This document shows positions 17,633 through 25,642 of a stretch of DNA of 64,000 bases, one piece after another (position 1 is the stretch's first letter; every line of letters starts with the position of its first letter). Location of the stretch: contig JAJTFB010000021.1 of NCBI GenBank assembly GCA_021300015.1, forward strand, positions 1 to 64,000. The letters are read 5' to 3'. Source of the stretch: Pirellula sp. Lineage in GTDB: Bacteria > Planctomycetota > Planctomycetia > Pirellulales > Pirellulaceae. The notes under the pieces were generated by a model that saw nothing but the letters and a program-made list of their open reading frames with translations, did no database searches and had not been told where the DNA came from. Made by a program: the position numbers and the translations under genes.

Positions 17633-19096
17633 ATGCGGTACTTGGTTCCCGGAAGCCTGCTGCTTGGATTTGCCGCTTTGGTGATCACTGCGGCGGGCAC
17701 TCAGTTCCTGCCTACTCAAGCGGTGAGTGTCATTCCGGTTTTGGTCAAACGTGCAGAAGCAGCCCGCACGGGTGAGCCTCTTTTTCAAACTCCCGGTTGG
17801 ATTGAACCGCGTCCGACAGCGATTGGAGTGACCGCCATGACGCCAGGAGTGATCGAAGAGCTGATGGTAGTCGCTGGGCAACGGCTGGAAAAAGATGAGC
17901 CGATCGCTCGACTCATTTCCATCGATGCCGAGCTCGCCGTAGAGCAGGCTCGCAATGGATTGGCGATCAGCCAGGGGGAACTGAATCGAGCGAATGCCGA
18001 GTTGAATGCGGCTCGATCCCGTCTGGAGCAGCCCGTTCATCTGCAGGCGATTTTGGCCGATTCCCGGGTCGCATTGGCCATTGCCGAGACACAGCTCGCC
18101 AAGCTTCCTTTTTTGATCAAAGCAGCCGAATCTGACTTGGCTTATGCTCAGAGCAATCTGGAAAGCAAGCGGTCTGCTCGAGAAGTTATTTCGCAAAACG
18201 TGATCGACTTGGCTCAAAAAGACGAGGCCGTTGCTCAGGCCAATCTAGCCGAACTCCAACAACGCCGTCCTCACTTGGAACGCGAAATACTCGCTTTGCG
18301 AGAGAAGGTACAGGCGATTGCCAAACAAGCCGAATTGCTGATCGACGAAACTCGCCAGGTTCAAGAGGCGGAGGCAAAGTGTCAATCCGCAACGGGAGTC
18401 AAAGAAGACGCAGCCGTACGATTGAGGCAAGCTGAACTTGCACTCGAAAGAACGGTGGTACGTTCGCCGATCCACGGGCAAGTTCTACGATTGGTCGCTG
18501 CTCCAGGGACTCGCGTTATGGGCCTAGAGGGGCCCGCCGGCCAGGGAGCAAGCACCGTCATTGAGATGTTCGAGCCTACTCGCTTGCAAGTGCGGGCGGA
18601 TGTCCGGCTCGAGGACGTGCCCTTGGTCCTTCCAGGCCAACTCGTGGAAGTCAAGACCGCTTCATCGAAAGAGGTCCTATCGGGACGCGTGCTACAGATA
18701 ACCAGTCAGGCCAATATCCAGAAAAACACTTTGGAAGTGAAAGTGGAATTGATCGAACCGCCCGCGACGGTCCGACCGGAGATGCTGGTGACATCGACTT
18801 TTCTTTCGATGAACAGCCAGCAAAGCGATGACAGTGTAGGCAAACGCGAGGGCATTTATGTTCCGGAGACCTTGATTCAGAGTGCCCAAGGCAGCGCGGG
18901 CCTGTGGCTAGTCGATAGCGCATCGACCGCACACCTGCGATCGGTTCAAGTCGGCGCCAAGGCAGAGGGTGGATTGGTGGAAATCAAGTCTGGGCTACAG
19001 GTCACCGACAAGCTGATTGTGACCGGCGTTGAAGGATTGAGAAATGGCGCAAGGGTACGAATTGTTGGCGAAGATTCCAGTTTAGGAGTCCATTGA
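17633..19096 (+). CDS. HlyD/MacA-type periplasmic adaptor subunit
   Basis: A 487-residue membrane-fusion protein. One N-terminal membrane segment (YLVPGSLLLGFAALVITAAG) precedes the first half of the lipoyl domain (GVTAMTPGVIEELMVVAGQRLEKDEPIARL). A long alpha-helical hairpin follows (about 100-265; Ala, Glu, Gln and Arg heptads), then the second lipoyl half (ERTVVRSPIHGQVLRLVAAPGTRV), a beta-barrel (LVLPGQLVEVKT) and a membrane-proximal domain ending GLRNGARVRIVGE. It would bridge the ABC permeases to an outer-membrane channel, which is not encoded in this window. Its stop codon directly abuts the ATG of the ATPase gene. Confidence 0.88.
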   Translation: MRYLVPGSLLLGFAALVITAAGTQFLPTQAVSVIPVLVKRAEAARTGEPLFQTPGWIEPRPTAIGVTAMTPGVIEELMVVAGQRLEKDEPIARLISIDAELAVEQARNGLAISQGELNRANAELNAARSRLEQPVHLQAILADSRVALAIAETQLAKLPFLIKAAESDLAYAQSNLESKRSAREVISQNVIDLAQKDEAVAQANLAELQQRRPHLEREILALREKVQAIAKQAELLIDETRQVQEAEAKCQSATGVKEDAAVRLRQAELALERTVVRSPIHGQVLRLVAAPGTRVMGLEGPAGQGASTVIEMFEPTRLQVRADVRLEDVPLVLPGQLVEVKTASSKEVLSGRVLQITSQANIQKNTLEVKVELIEPPATVRPEMLVTSTFLSMNSQQSDDSVGKREGIYVPETLIQSAQGSAGLWLVDSASTAHLRSVQVGAKAEGGLVEIKSGLQVTDKLIVTGVEGLRNGARVRIVGEDSSLGVH

Positions 19097-19792
19097 ATGG
19101 CACTGGTTGAATTGCATGGAGTCTCCAAGAGCTTTCGCAAAGGAGAGGAGATCATACGGCCGCTTGAGAATGTGGATTTACAGATCGAGGCCGGAGAATT
19201 CCTCTGCTTGATGGGGCCAAGCGGGACAGGCAAAAGCACCTTGCTGAATCTCGTCAGCGGGATCGATCGTCCAGACTCAGGAAAAATCTTGGTGGACGGT
19301 ATAGAAATCACGCGCCTTAGTCGCTCGCAATTGGCCGACTGGAGGGCTTCGAATCTGGGTTATATCTTTCAGACGCACAACCTGATTCCAGTCCTGACGG
19401 CTTATGAGAATGTCGAACTGCCGACGTTGCTATTGAAGTTGACTTCGGCCGAGCGACGTCAGCGGGTTGAGCTCGCTTTGGAAGCAGTGGGGCTAAGCGA
19501 TCGAGCTCGCCACTATCCTCGGCAACTCTCGGGGGGCCAAGAGCAGCGTGTTGGCATCGCTCGGGCGATTGTGGCTCATCCCAAAGTCGTGGTCGCCGAT
19601 GAACCTACAGGCAGCCTGGATGCGACCACCAGTGAGCAGGTTCAGGACCTGCTGCAACGGCTTAATCGGGAACTCAACATCACCATGTTGATGGTGACCC
19701 ACGATAGTGACGTTGCGAGGATTGCCGCAAGGCAACTGCGGCTCGATCGGGGTACCTTTGTCGAAAGCCACGGGGAGGTGCCCCGATGCTGA
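19097..19792 (+). CDS. ABC transporter ATP-binding protein, LolD/MacB type
   Basis: A 231-residue ATPase with all motifs: Walker [10 protein letters not shown] (40-48), Q-loop in [17 protein letters not shown], signature [15 protein letters not shown] (about 142-156), Walker [13 protein letters not shown], and the H-loop in [10 protein letters not shown]. The length and the 'PTGSLD' form match the LolD/MacB/FtsE group that energises FtsX-fold permeases. It begins immediately after the adaptor's stop codon and overlaps the second permease by 7 bases, so the three genes are almost certainly translated together. It is the only ATPase of the cluster and must serve both permeases. Confidence 0.92.
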   Translation: MALVELHGVSKSFRKGEEIIRPLENVDLQIEAGEFLCLMGPSGTGKSTLLNLVSGIDRPDSGKILVDGIEITRLSRSQLADWRASNLGYIFQTHNLIPVLTAYENVELPTLLLKLTSAERRQRVELALEAVGLSDRARHYPRQLSGGQEQRVGIARAIVAHPKVVVADEPTGSLDATTSEQVQDLLQRLNRELNITMLMVTHDSDVARIAARQLRLDRGTFVESHGEVPRC

Positions 19793-20919
19793 TGTACGTT
19801 ATGAAGACTCTCTGGCGACACTCAACGAGAACTACCTTGACGGTGCTGGGCTCAGCCGTTGCGATGTTTGTTTTTTGCATGGTAGGGGCTGTCCAAGAAG
19901 GGCTGGATCGCTTGGCCAGCGGACTCGATGCGGACCGGAACCTGATCGTCTTTCAGGAGAACCGGTTTTGCCCCACCACCAGTCGCTTGCCTGAAGATTA
20001 CGATCGGATAATCCGCGAAGTTCCTGGTGTTAGCGACGTGATGCCAATCCAGGTTTGGACCAACAATTGCCGAGCTAGCCTGGATATTGTGGTCTTCCAG
20101 GGTGCCAATCCAGAGCAAATTCGAACTTCGCGACCGCTGCGATTGGTGACGGGAGATTGGGACCGGTTTGCCTCTCAACCAGACGCGGCGATTGTCGGAA
20201 CGAACATTGCCAAGCGACGCCGACTGGCAGTCGGCGACCAGTTTTCTATCGGGGAACTCTCGGTCAGAGTCGTGGGAGTCTTTGAGTCGCGAGTACCTTC
20301 CGAGGAGAACCTGATCTACACGAATTTAGCATTCCTGCAACTGGCGCGAGGCCAGGATGGCGCAGGTCTGGTCACTCAACACGAGGTTGCCTTGGCACCG
20401 CAAGCAGATGCCGACCGAGTCGCCACGGAAATTGATGCTCGCCTGCGCGCCCAGTCCATTGCGACCAAAACACGACGCAAAGGTGCGTTTCAGGCCAGTA
20501 CACTCTCGGACTTGGTCGACTTGATCGGCTTTGCCCATTGGCTGGGATACGCTTGCGTCGGACTGGTCTTGTCGTTGGTCGCCACGACCACCCTGATGAG
20601 TGTGCAGGATCGATTCAAAGAATACGCCGTCTTGCAAACGATTGGTTTTCGACCTCTCAGGACGATGCGGTTGGTTCTGCTCGAGAGCCTGCTGCTTTGT
20701 CTTGTCGGTGGCAGCACGGGAACATTTTCGGCGTTGACGATGTTAGCCTTGGGGGGTTTTGCCATTGGGGCAGAGGGGGCGACCATCGCGTTTGAACCGA
20801 CAGTCAACCTCGGTGCAACAGGGCTACTAGTCTCAGCGTTGCTGGGCTTGCTGGCTGGGATCGCACCTGCCCTTGGGGTTTCGCGTCTTTCGATCGTTAG
20901 TGCCCTGCGTCAACCTTGA
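19786..20919 (+). CDS. ABC transporter permease (FtsX/MacB-like)
   Basis: A complete 377-residue permease. The first helix ([19 protein letters not shown]) precedes a large periplasmic domain with a Cys pair (NRFCPTTS and TNNCRAS), and three C-terminal helices follow ([55 protein letters not shown]). The coupling loop [21 protein letters not shown] is typical of the FtsX fold. It overlaps the ATPase gene by 7 bases and is the last gene of the cluster. It probably forms the membrane part of a MacAB-like exporter, with or without the shortened permease at 16.0 kb. The substrate is unknown. Confidence 0.88.
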   Translation: MLMYVMKTLWRHSTRTTLTVLGSAVAMFVFCMVGAVQEGLDRLASGLDADRNLIVFQENRFCPTTSRLPEDYDRIIREVPGVSDVMPIQVWTNNCRASLDIVVFQGANPEQIRTSRPLRLVTGDWDRFASQPDAAIVGTNIAKRRRLAVGDQFSIGELSVRVVGVFESRVPSEENLIYTNLAFLQLARGQDGAGLVTQHEVALAPQADADRVATEIDARLRAQSIATKTRRKGAFQASTLSDLVDLIGFAHWLGYACVGLVLSLVATTTLMSVQDRFKEYAVLQTIGFRPLRTMRLVLLESLLLCLVGGSTGTFSALTMLALGGFAIGAEGATIAFEPTVNLGATGLLVSALLGLLAGIAPALGVSRLSIVSALRQP

Positions 20920-21072
20920 GCTCAGCCGTTCTGATCCCGGTGAGCGAAGGTCGATTGATCATCAACCCCAAAAAGGCCATCGACGAATGTATCGTTTCTT
21001 GTCTCGTCGTTTTCGACTACACTGTGGTCTTCAGTAAGCTACCGGAATCCCCATTTATTGAAGGAGACTACC

Positions 21073-22461
21073 ATGCCCCGAAAGTTACGATTCGAGCAAC
21101 TCGATGCGAGAACCCTCTTTGCCGTAGACTTTGACATCGATGCCAATGGACGCATCGACAGCCTCGATCCACTTGCCATTGTCGATTCGATCAACGGAGC
21201 TCGGAAATTCGATTCAAGGATGGACATAGATGGCGACGGCAAGGTTTCCGCGACCGATCTGATGAAAGTGACCGATCGATTGAACTCGGATCTCGATCAA
21301 AGCATCAGCCCGATGGGCAAGGGTGGCGGTGGCGGTGGCGGTGGCGGTGGCGGTGGCGGGACAAAGGTCACGTATCAGTATTGGCGTTCCGGATCATCGG
21401 CCGACTCTCAAGCAACCTCGGTCTCCGGAGGCCTTGGGCTCATGGGTGGTGGACTGGATGTCGATCGGCTCTTCGAATGGATGGGTCAAAAGAGTTTCCC
21501 TAGAGACAACTCAGGCAATCTTATACCGACAGGAATTGGTGGCGATTTCCTGGTGCTCCGCGCAGCGGGTACTGAAGCGTACAACCCATACATCCAATCG
21601 CTTGTGAATATGAATTCTGTATCGACGCTGTTGCTGCCGGATCGAGCAAGCGCTAGCAATCCGACTGTCTTGGAGATCATCAGCAAGGCTGAAGCGATCT
21701 TCATTGCAGGGGGCGACCAAGCGCAGTACTTCAGCTACTGGAATGAAACACCCGTCGAGGACTCGATCTATGAGGCAATCCAACGGTCTGTCCCAATCGG
21801 GGGCACCAGTGCTGGTCTGGCGGTGCTTGGTGATTACGACTTTACAGCTTCAACTGGAAGTACGATTGTATCAAACGATGCGTTGCTAAACCCCTACAAT
21901 ACGGCCATCACCATCGATGGCAACAACAAATCCGACGGGTTCCTTACACCCCGAGATACAACGGTTGCAAACAACTCAAACGTAACGAGTCTATTGAACC
22001 ACCTTTCGAACACCATTACCGATTCGCACTTCCGCCAGCGCGATCGCCTTGGCAGACTCGTTACGTTCATGGCCAGGCTCGATGCCGATGACTTGGTAAA
22101 ACAATCGCCAGGTGCGAATGTTCGCGGAATCGGCATCAATGAACAGACCGCTTTGCTGATCGAAACCAATGGAAGTTCCATGGTTGTGGGCAATAACCTT
22201 ACCAGTTCGACGGATCTACCTCGATCGGTCTACTTCATGGAACACACCGTAACGGCTGGAACCGAGCAACTCACCTCTCCGTTGACCTACACGAATACGC
22301 AAGTCACTCGGGTCGATTACGAGCTTGGAGCAAATCCGTTTACGATCTGGTCAAGTTTCCCAACGACAGCCAAAAAATATACCGTCAGTGCGACCGGCAA
22401 GATGGCGACCCGCAAAACCGCTGAGCTAACGTCCACCTCTGGTGCTGGACTCTACGGATAA
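21073..22461 (+). CDS. Secreted dockerin/cyanophycinase-like (peptidase S51) fusion
   Basis: A 462-residue protein. The ATG at 21073 has AAGGAGA just upstream and is preferred over the TTG at 21058. The N-terminus carries the planctomycete box FEQLDARTLFA, then two Ca-binding dockerin-like loops (DIDANGRIDSLD and DIDGDGKVSATD), then 13 consecutive glycines. The C-terminal domain is cyanophycinase-like: FIAGGDQAQYF, IGGTSAGLAVLG with the expected catalytic Ser246, and DSHFRQRDRLGRL. Cyanophycinases are serine exopeptidases that cut multi-Arg-poly-Asp into beta-Asp-Arg. No cyanophycin synthetase is in view, and an extracellular copy may use another isoaspartyl substrate. An ordinary Sec or Tat signal is not obvious in front of the box. 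Confidence 0.85.
   Translation: MPRKLRFEQLDARTLFAVDFDIDANGRIDSLDPLAIVDSINGARKFDSRMDIDGDGKVSATDLMKVTDRLNSDLDQSISPMGKGGGGGGGGGGGGGTKVTYQYWRSGSSADSQATSVSGGLGLMGGGLDVDRLFEWMGQKSFPRDNSGNLIPTGIGGDFLVLRAAGTEAYNPYIQSLVNMNSVSTLLLPDRASASNPTVLEIISKAEAIFIAGGDQAQYFSYWNETPVEDSIYEAIQRSVPIGGTSAGLAVLGDYDFTASTGSTIVSNDALLNPYNTAITIDGNNKSDGFLTPRDTTVANNSNVTSLLNHLSNTITDSHFRQRDRLGRLVTFMARLDADDLVKQSPGANVRGIGINEQTALLIETNGSSMVVGNNLTSSTDLPRSVYFMEHTVTAGTEQLTSPLTYTNTQVTRVDYELGANPFTIWSSFPTTAKKYTVSATGKMATRKTAELTSTSGAGLYG
21322..21360 (+). repeat. GGTGGC hexamer repeat coding for polyglycine
   Basis: Six GGTGGC units and a final GGG encode 13 glycines, which link the dockerin-like module to the peptidase domain. Hexamer copy changes would keep the frame and simply alter linker length. 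Confidence 0.95.
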
Positions 22462-22564
22462 GCGACACTCCCGATCCATCACCTTCCTGTTCTATCCGAA
22501 GTGCTGAACATCCAGGGGTGATGTCCTCGGCGAATATCACTAGCGGGATCCAGAGCGGTTGGGT

Positions 22565-22710
22565 TTAAACATGGGCCATGGCGTGGCCAACATCCATATA
22601 GACTTCGGCTTTGCCCCCGTAATGGCCATTTCCACTGCAGCCTTGGACCACCACTTCACTTTGACGGCTTCACCTAACGTACCCCGAACGAATTTTGCGT
22701 TCGGAGCATT
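22565..22710 (-). pseudogene. Fragment of a sialate O-acetylesterase-like gene
   Basis: On the minus strand this stretch encodes NAPNAKF, then GTLGEA, then, after a gap and frame change, SGNGHYGGKAEVYMDVG followed by a TAA at 22565-22567. The same three segments occur in the intact esterase at 33791-34918, where they are some 55-60 residues further apart. So this is the C-terminal end of a paralogue with an internal deletion and divergent third positions. It ends exactly where the DUF2293 fragment begins. Confidence 0.85.
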
Positions 22711-22989
22711 GGCTAGTTCAAGAAAAGAAGGGACGCAAGGTATTCTCGAAGGGAATTTGGGCGCCCTTGGCCACCATTGCGAGGATTAAGAAGGACTTGG
22801 AGACAGAGCGATCGACCGAAAGCTTTCCTAAACGCAAGGAAGCCGATGCACAAAGGCGTCGGAAGGTTCAGTCGGAATATGTCGAAGACTTCACTGAGGC
22901 AGTGGCTAGCGAGGTATCGCCAAGGGGAACCCAGCGATAGCAATTGCCCACTTGCTATCTCTCTGAAAAAGCCTCATTTGGCCCCCTAA
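22707..22989 (+). pseudogene. DUF2293 gene remnant with an internal deletion
   Basis: Reads HWLVQEKKGRKVFSKGIWAP, ETERSTESFPKRKEADAQRR, EYVEDFTEAV, then in another frame RYRQGEPSDSNCPLAISLKKP and a stop. These match the intact DUF2293 protein at 47277-47951 (WVVQEIKGRKAFSKGVWAP, RYRKGEIIDANCPLAIALAKP), but about 90 middle residues are missing. No start codon with an N-terminal region remains: the 5' side is replaced by the esterase fragment, with a junction at about 22707-22710. Clearly non-functional. Confidence 0.88.
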
Positions 22990-22995
22990 TCAGCG

Positions 22996-25167
22996 TTAGG
23001 ACACACCGACAGTCGCGTTTCTTTTTCTCCACAGTTCAAACCAATCCTCGGAAGATAACTGTACGCTCATTCGGAAATCGGGATCCTCCCCAGACGGCTT
23101 GGATTCATTGGCCTCTTGGATATTGATCCAGTTGATAACTGCCAAAACATCCAAAGGAGTGATCACTCCATCGTCATCTACGTCGCAGTAGTGTTCCCCG
23201 ACATTCACCGTCTGACGTGAACCGTACTGATTGATCTGATCGATCATGATGAGGATATCCAAAGGCGATACAAACTCGTCATCATCGACATCCATAGGCG
23301 AATCGAAGTTATGCCACGTGTTGTTGACGGTTGCGGCGTTGAGGCTCTCGTCGAGTATTGTGAACGATGGAATCCCATTCGACGGCATGTGAATGACAAC
23401 CACTCTTTTACTCGTCAATTGTTGAATGGAGTAAGCCGTCCCACCGTTCCATTGCATAACATTCCTGGGCTCGAAGGTATTGCCTACCCACTCTTGTAAT
23501 TGGGGAACGCCGGCGATGTTTCGGATACTTACCCATCGTCCTGCGAACCAGACAGCATCGGCGAAATTATTGGCCAATGCGTAGGTCATTCGTTTGAGAG
23601 TGTTGGCATCGTACATCACCCCTGAGCTCAAAAGAACCGTTTTTCCATCAAAAGTTAGATGGATGGGCGGGATTAGATCAGTCGAGGCATAGTAGCTTGA
23701 AGTGAATGGTGCTTTGAGTATTCCGTGATAGTCAATCTCCTGATAAAACAGATTGCTTGGATATCCACCTCCTTGAGTAAAGTAAATACATCGATTGACT
23801 GGATTCCAAACAAACTCCGTCGCACTGTAGTAAAAACTCCATGTACTCAGAGTATCTCCATCTTGAGAGAGAACCCGATAAGTGTAGTTGTAATCGTTGA
23901 CTGGTCGATCGACAGCAAAGATAAAGTCCGAAGCGATCGTCAAAGCGTGTGGCTTTCCAGGCAGCCTGGTAAACGCTGTTTCTTTTGGATCAGCCGACTG
24001 CAGGTCGATTTTGTAAACCAACCCAGATTCGTAAGCGACATAGACCAGATCGGATACTCGATCGTAGGTCAAGGCGCTGGGACTTCCAAGCAATCCGATG
24101 CTCCGCTGATAGGTCCGCCCCATCGGATTCCATATAAAGATATTTTGATGAGTCTTGCTCAAAAGCAACACACTTCCTTGATTCGTCACTTCCGTCCAAT
24201 CTGGAGTAAAGACCAATCCTGTCGGGTCGATCGGTTCATTCGGATCGGCGGGATTAAAGCTTGAGACCAGGAAGACCTGGGTTCGGTAGCCATGATCTGC
24301 CGACTGGTCCTGAAAAAACGCAATGAGCGACAAATCATTCACGAAGATCTTAGTCGCTGGGGAAATCAGTACCTTTTTTCCTGTCGGTAGAAAAGCTTTG
24401 TTGTAAGCAGTAAGCTCGTTCTCCTTAAGCGTAAAGAGTAGTTGATCTTCCAAGAAATCGAGGTCATCGATATGGGATAGCCGATTGATGAACCGAAGAT
24501 CAGATGTAGCGAAAATGTTTCCAGCGTCGTCCATAAACTTGGAATCGTCGGGAAAGACCCATGTGCGTGTGACGATGCTGTAATCACCGTAGTAAGACGA
24601 GGAGTTGCTCGTCCCAGTAAACTTCCCTGTATCGCTGTAGGTGATGCGATAAAGCGACCAACCAGAGCCTGCAGATGATCGACAAAGAATAGAATTCAAG
24701 CTTGTTGCGATAGAACAGGTGAAAGCCCCCCAATAATAGTTTGGGTTGTCCAGTGCATCGACGAGAAGATTATCCGTTTTGTTGATACTAGCCCATCGAA
24801 GGTAGGACGAGTTGCTGTAGTCAAGAAACAGTAGGCTCCCGTCCGAGTAAATCCCCGTTACGGGTGACTGAAGATTGATCAAATGGGATTTGCCACTCCC
24901 ATCCGATTGGTATCTATAAACCGACTGCCCAAACGCAGCGTAGATCCCGTCGGCGTCGACGTGGACGACCAGTGGGCCAGAGAGCGTGTTTTGCAGCGCG
25001 ATCGCATCAATCCAGCTTTCGTGCTCAATATCGTATCTTTGAACGATGTTGCTATCGGAGTTGAAAAAGTATCCGATGTCATCGTATTCGACGATGGAGG
25101 TCGCAAGCGCCAGTCGATTCTCCAAACATTCGAAACCTAGTTTTTTTCTCTTGTGCATCGCATCCAC
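22996..25167 (-). CDS. Secreted protein with C-terminal dockerin-like loops, function unknown
   Basis: A 723-residue protein. The N-terminus is the planctomycete secreted box (KKLGFECLENRLALA). The long middle is beta-rich, with many Tyr, Trp, Ser and Asp residues and repeated short strands, such as YDRVSDLVYVAYESGLVYKI and WNPVNRCIYFTQGG, which could be a propeller but has no family motif I recognise. Near the C-terminus two dockerin-like loops appear (DVDDDEFVSPLDILIMIDQIN and DVDDDGVITPLDVLAVINWIN), followed by a 40-residue tail. Dockerins bind Ca and usually dock to cohesin-like partners; none is seen here. It converges on the pseudogene pair and has no operon partner. Confidence 0.75.
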   Translation of the reverse strand: MDAMHKRKKLGFECLENRLALATSIVEYDDIGYFFNSDSNIVQRYDIEHESWIDAIALQNTLSGPLVVHVDADGIYAAFGQSVYRYQSDGSGKSHLINLQSPVTGIYSDGSLLFLDYSNSSYLRWASINKTDNLLVDALDNPNYYWGAFTCSIATSLNSILCRSSAGSGWSLYRITYSDTGKFTGTSNSSSYYGDYSIVTRTWVFPDDSKFMDDAGNIFATSDLRFINRLSHIDDLDFLEDQLLFTLKENELTAYNKAFLPTGKKVLISPATKIFVNDLSLIAFFQDQSADHGYRTQVFLVSSFNPADPNEPIDPTGLVFTPDWTEVTNQGSVLLLSKTHQNIFIWNPMGRTYQRSIGLLGSPSALTYDRVSDLVYVAYESGLVYKIDLQSADPKETAFTRLPGKPHALTIASDFIFAVDRPVNDYNYTYRVLSQDGDTLSTWSFYYSATEFVWNPVNRCIYFTQGGGYPSNLFYQEIDYHGILKAPFTSSYYASTDLIPPIHLTFDGKTVLLSSGVMYDANTLKRMTYALANNFADAVWFAGRWVSIRNIAGVPQLQEWVGNTFEPRNVMQWNGGTAYSIQQLTSKRVVVIHMPSNGIPSFTILDESLNAATVNNTWHNFDSPMDVDDDEFVSPLDILIMIDQINQYGSRQTVNVGEHYCDVDDDGVITPLDVLAVINWINIQEANESKPSGEDPDFRMSVQLSSEDWFELWRKRNATVGVS

Positions 25168-25642
25168 CCGGAGTTTCAGAATCAGGTTGCTACCACATTG
25201 AATTCTTAGCGATGAGTTTTGTCCAAACCATCGGGGCTAATCCTAGGAACCGATGGTTGAATCCACCACTTGAGACTATTGTGGTGGTAAGCGATACTCC
25301 ACAGACGCACCTCGACGCTGGTAAGGGGACGTCGCTCAGTCCCACGCATTGATCCTCGCAACCTAGGATGGCGGTTCGACCCAATGCGAGGTTCATTGTC
25401 AAGACAACGGATGGGGGCAAGACCTGGTTTGTCAATCATTTACTAAGCTAAACCTAACCAACGTTTACGCTACTTACGCTGAGCCAAAACATTCTTACAG
25501 ATCATTGCGAGCGCGGTTCTCGCTCGATAAACTAAGGGACTCGGATTTACGCTTTCCATAGGAATCGGATCAAACGGGAATCCTGCCCCTCCAACACAGC
25601 ACAAGAACCCCGCAGGGAGAAGCTTTGATAAACAAGGCCATC
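25168..25642. other. Long upstream region between divergent genes
   Basis: About 470 bases with no gene that I can support. Minus-strand frames of about 80 codons exist (25190-25439), with mildly protein-like composition but no start context, motif or neighbour to support them. The region must hold the promoters of the dockerin protein and of the DUF1592 gene. No RNA structure was recognised. Confidence 0.4.

Noticed and set aside
22559-22789. A small gene of 76 codons on the plus strand
   Set aside because: The frame is the antisense reading of an esterase fragment joined to DUF2293 DNA, so it is not a gene of its own.
25190-25439. Minus-strand frames of about 80 codons
   Set aside because: Two overlapping frames are both open, neither has a ribosome site or a recognisable motif.
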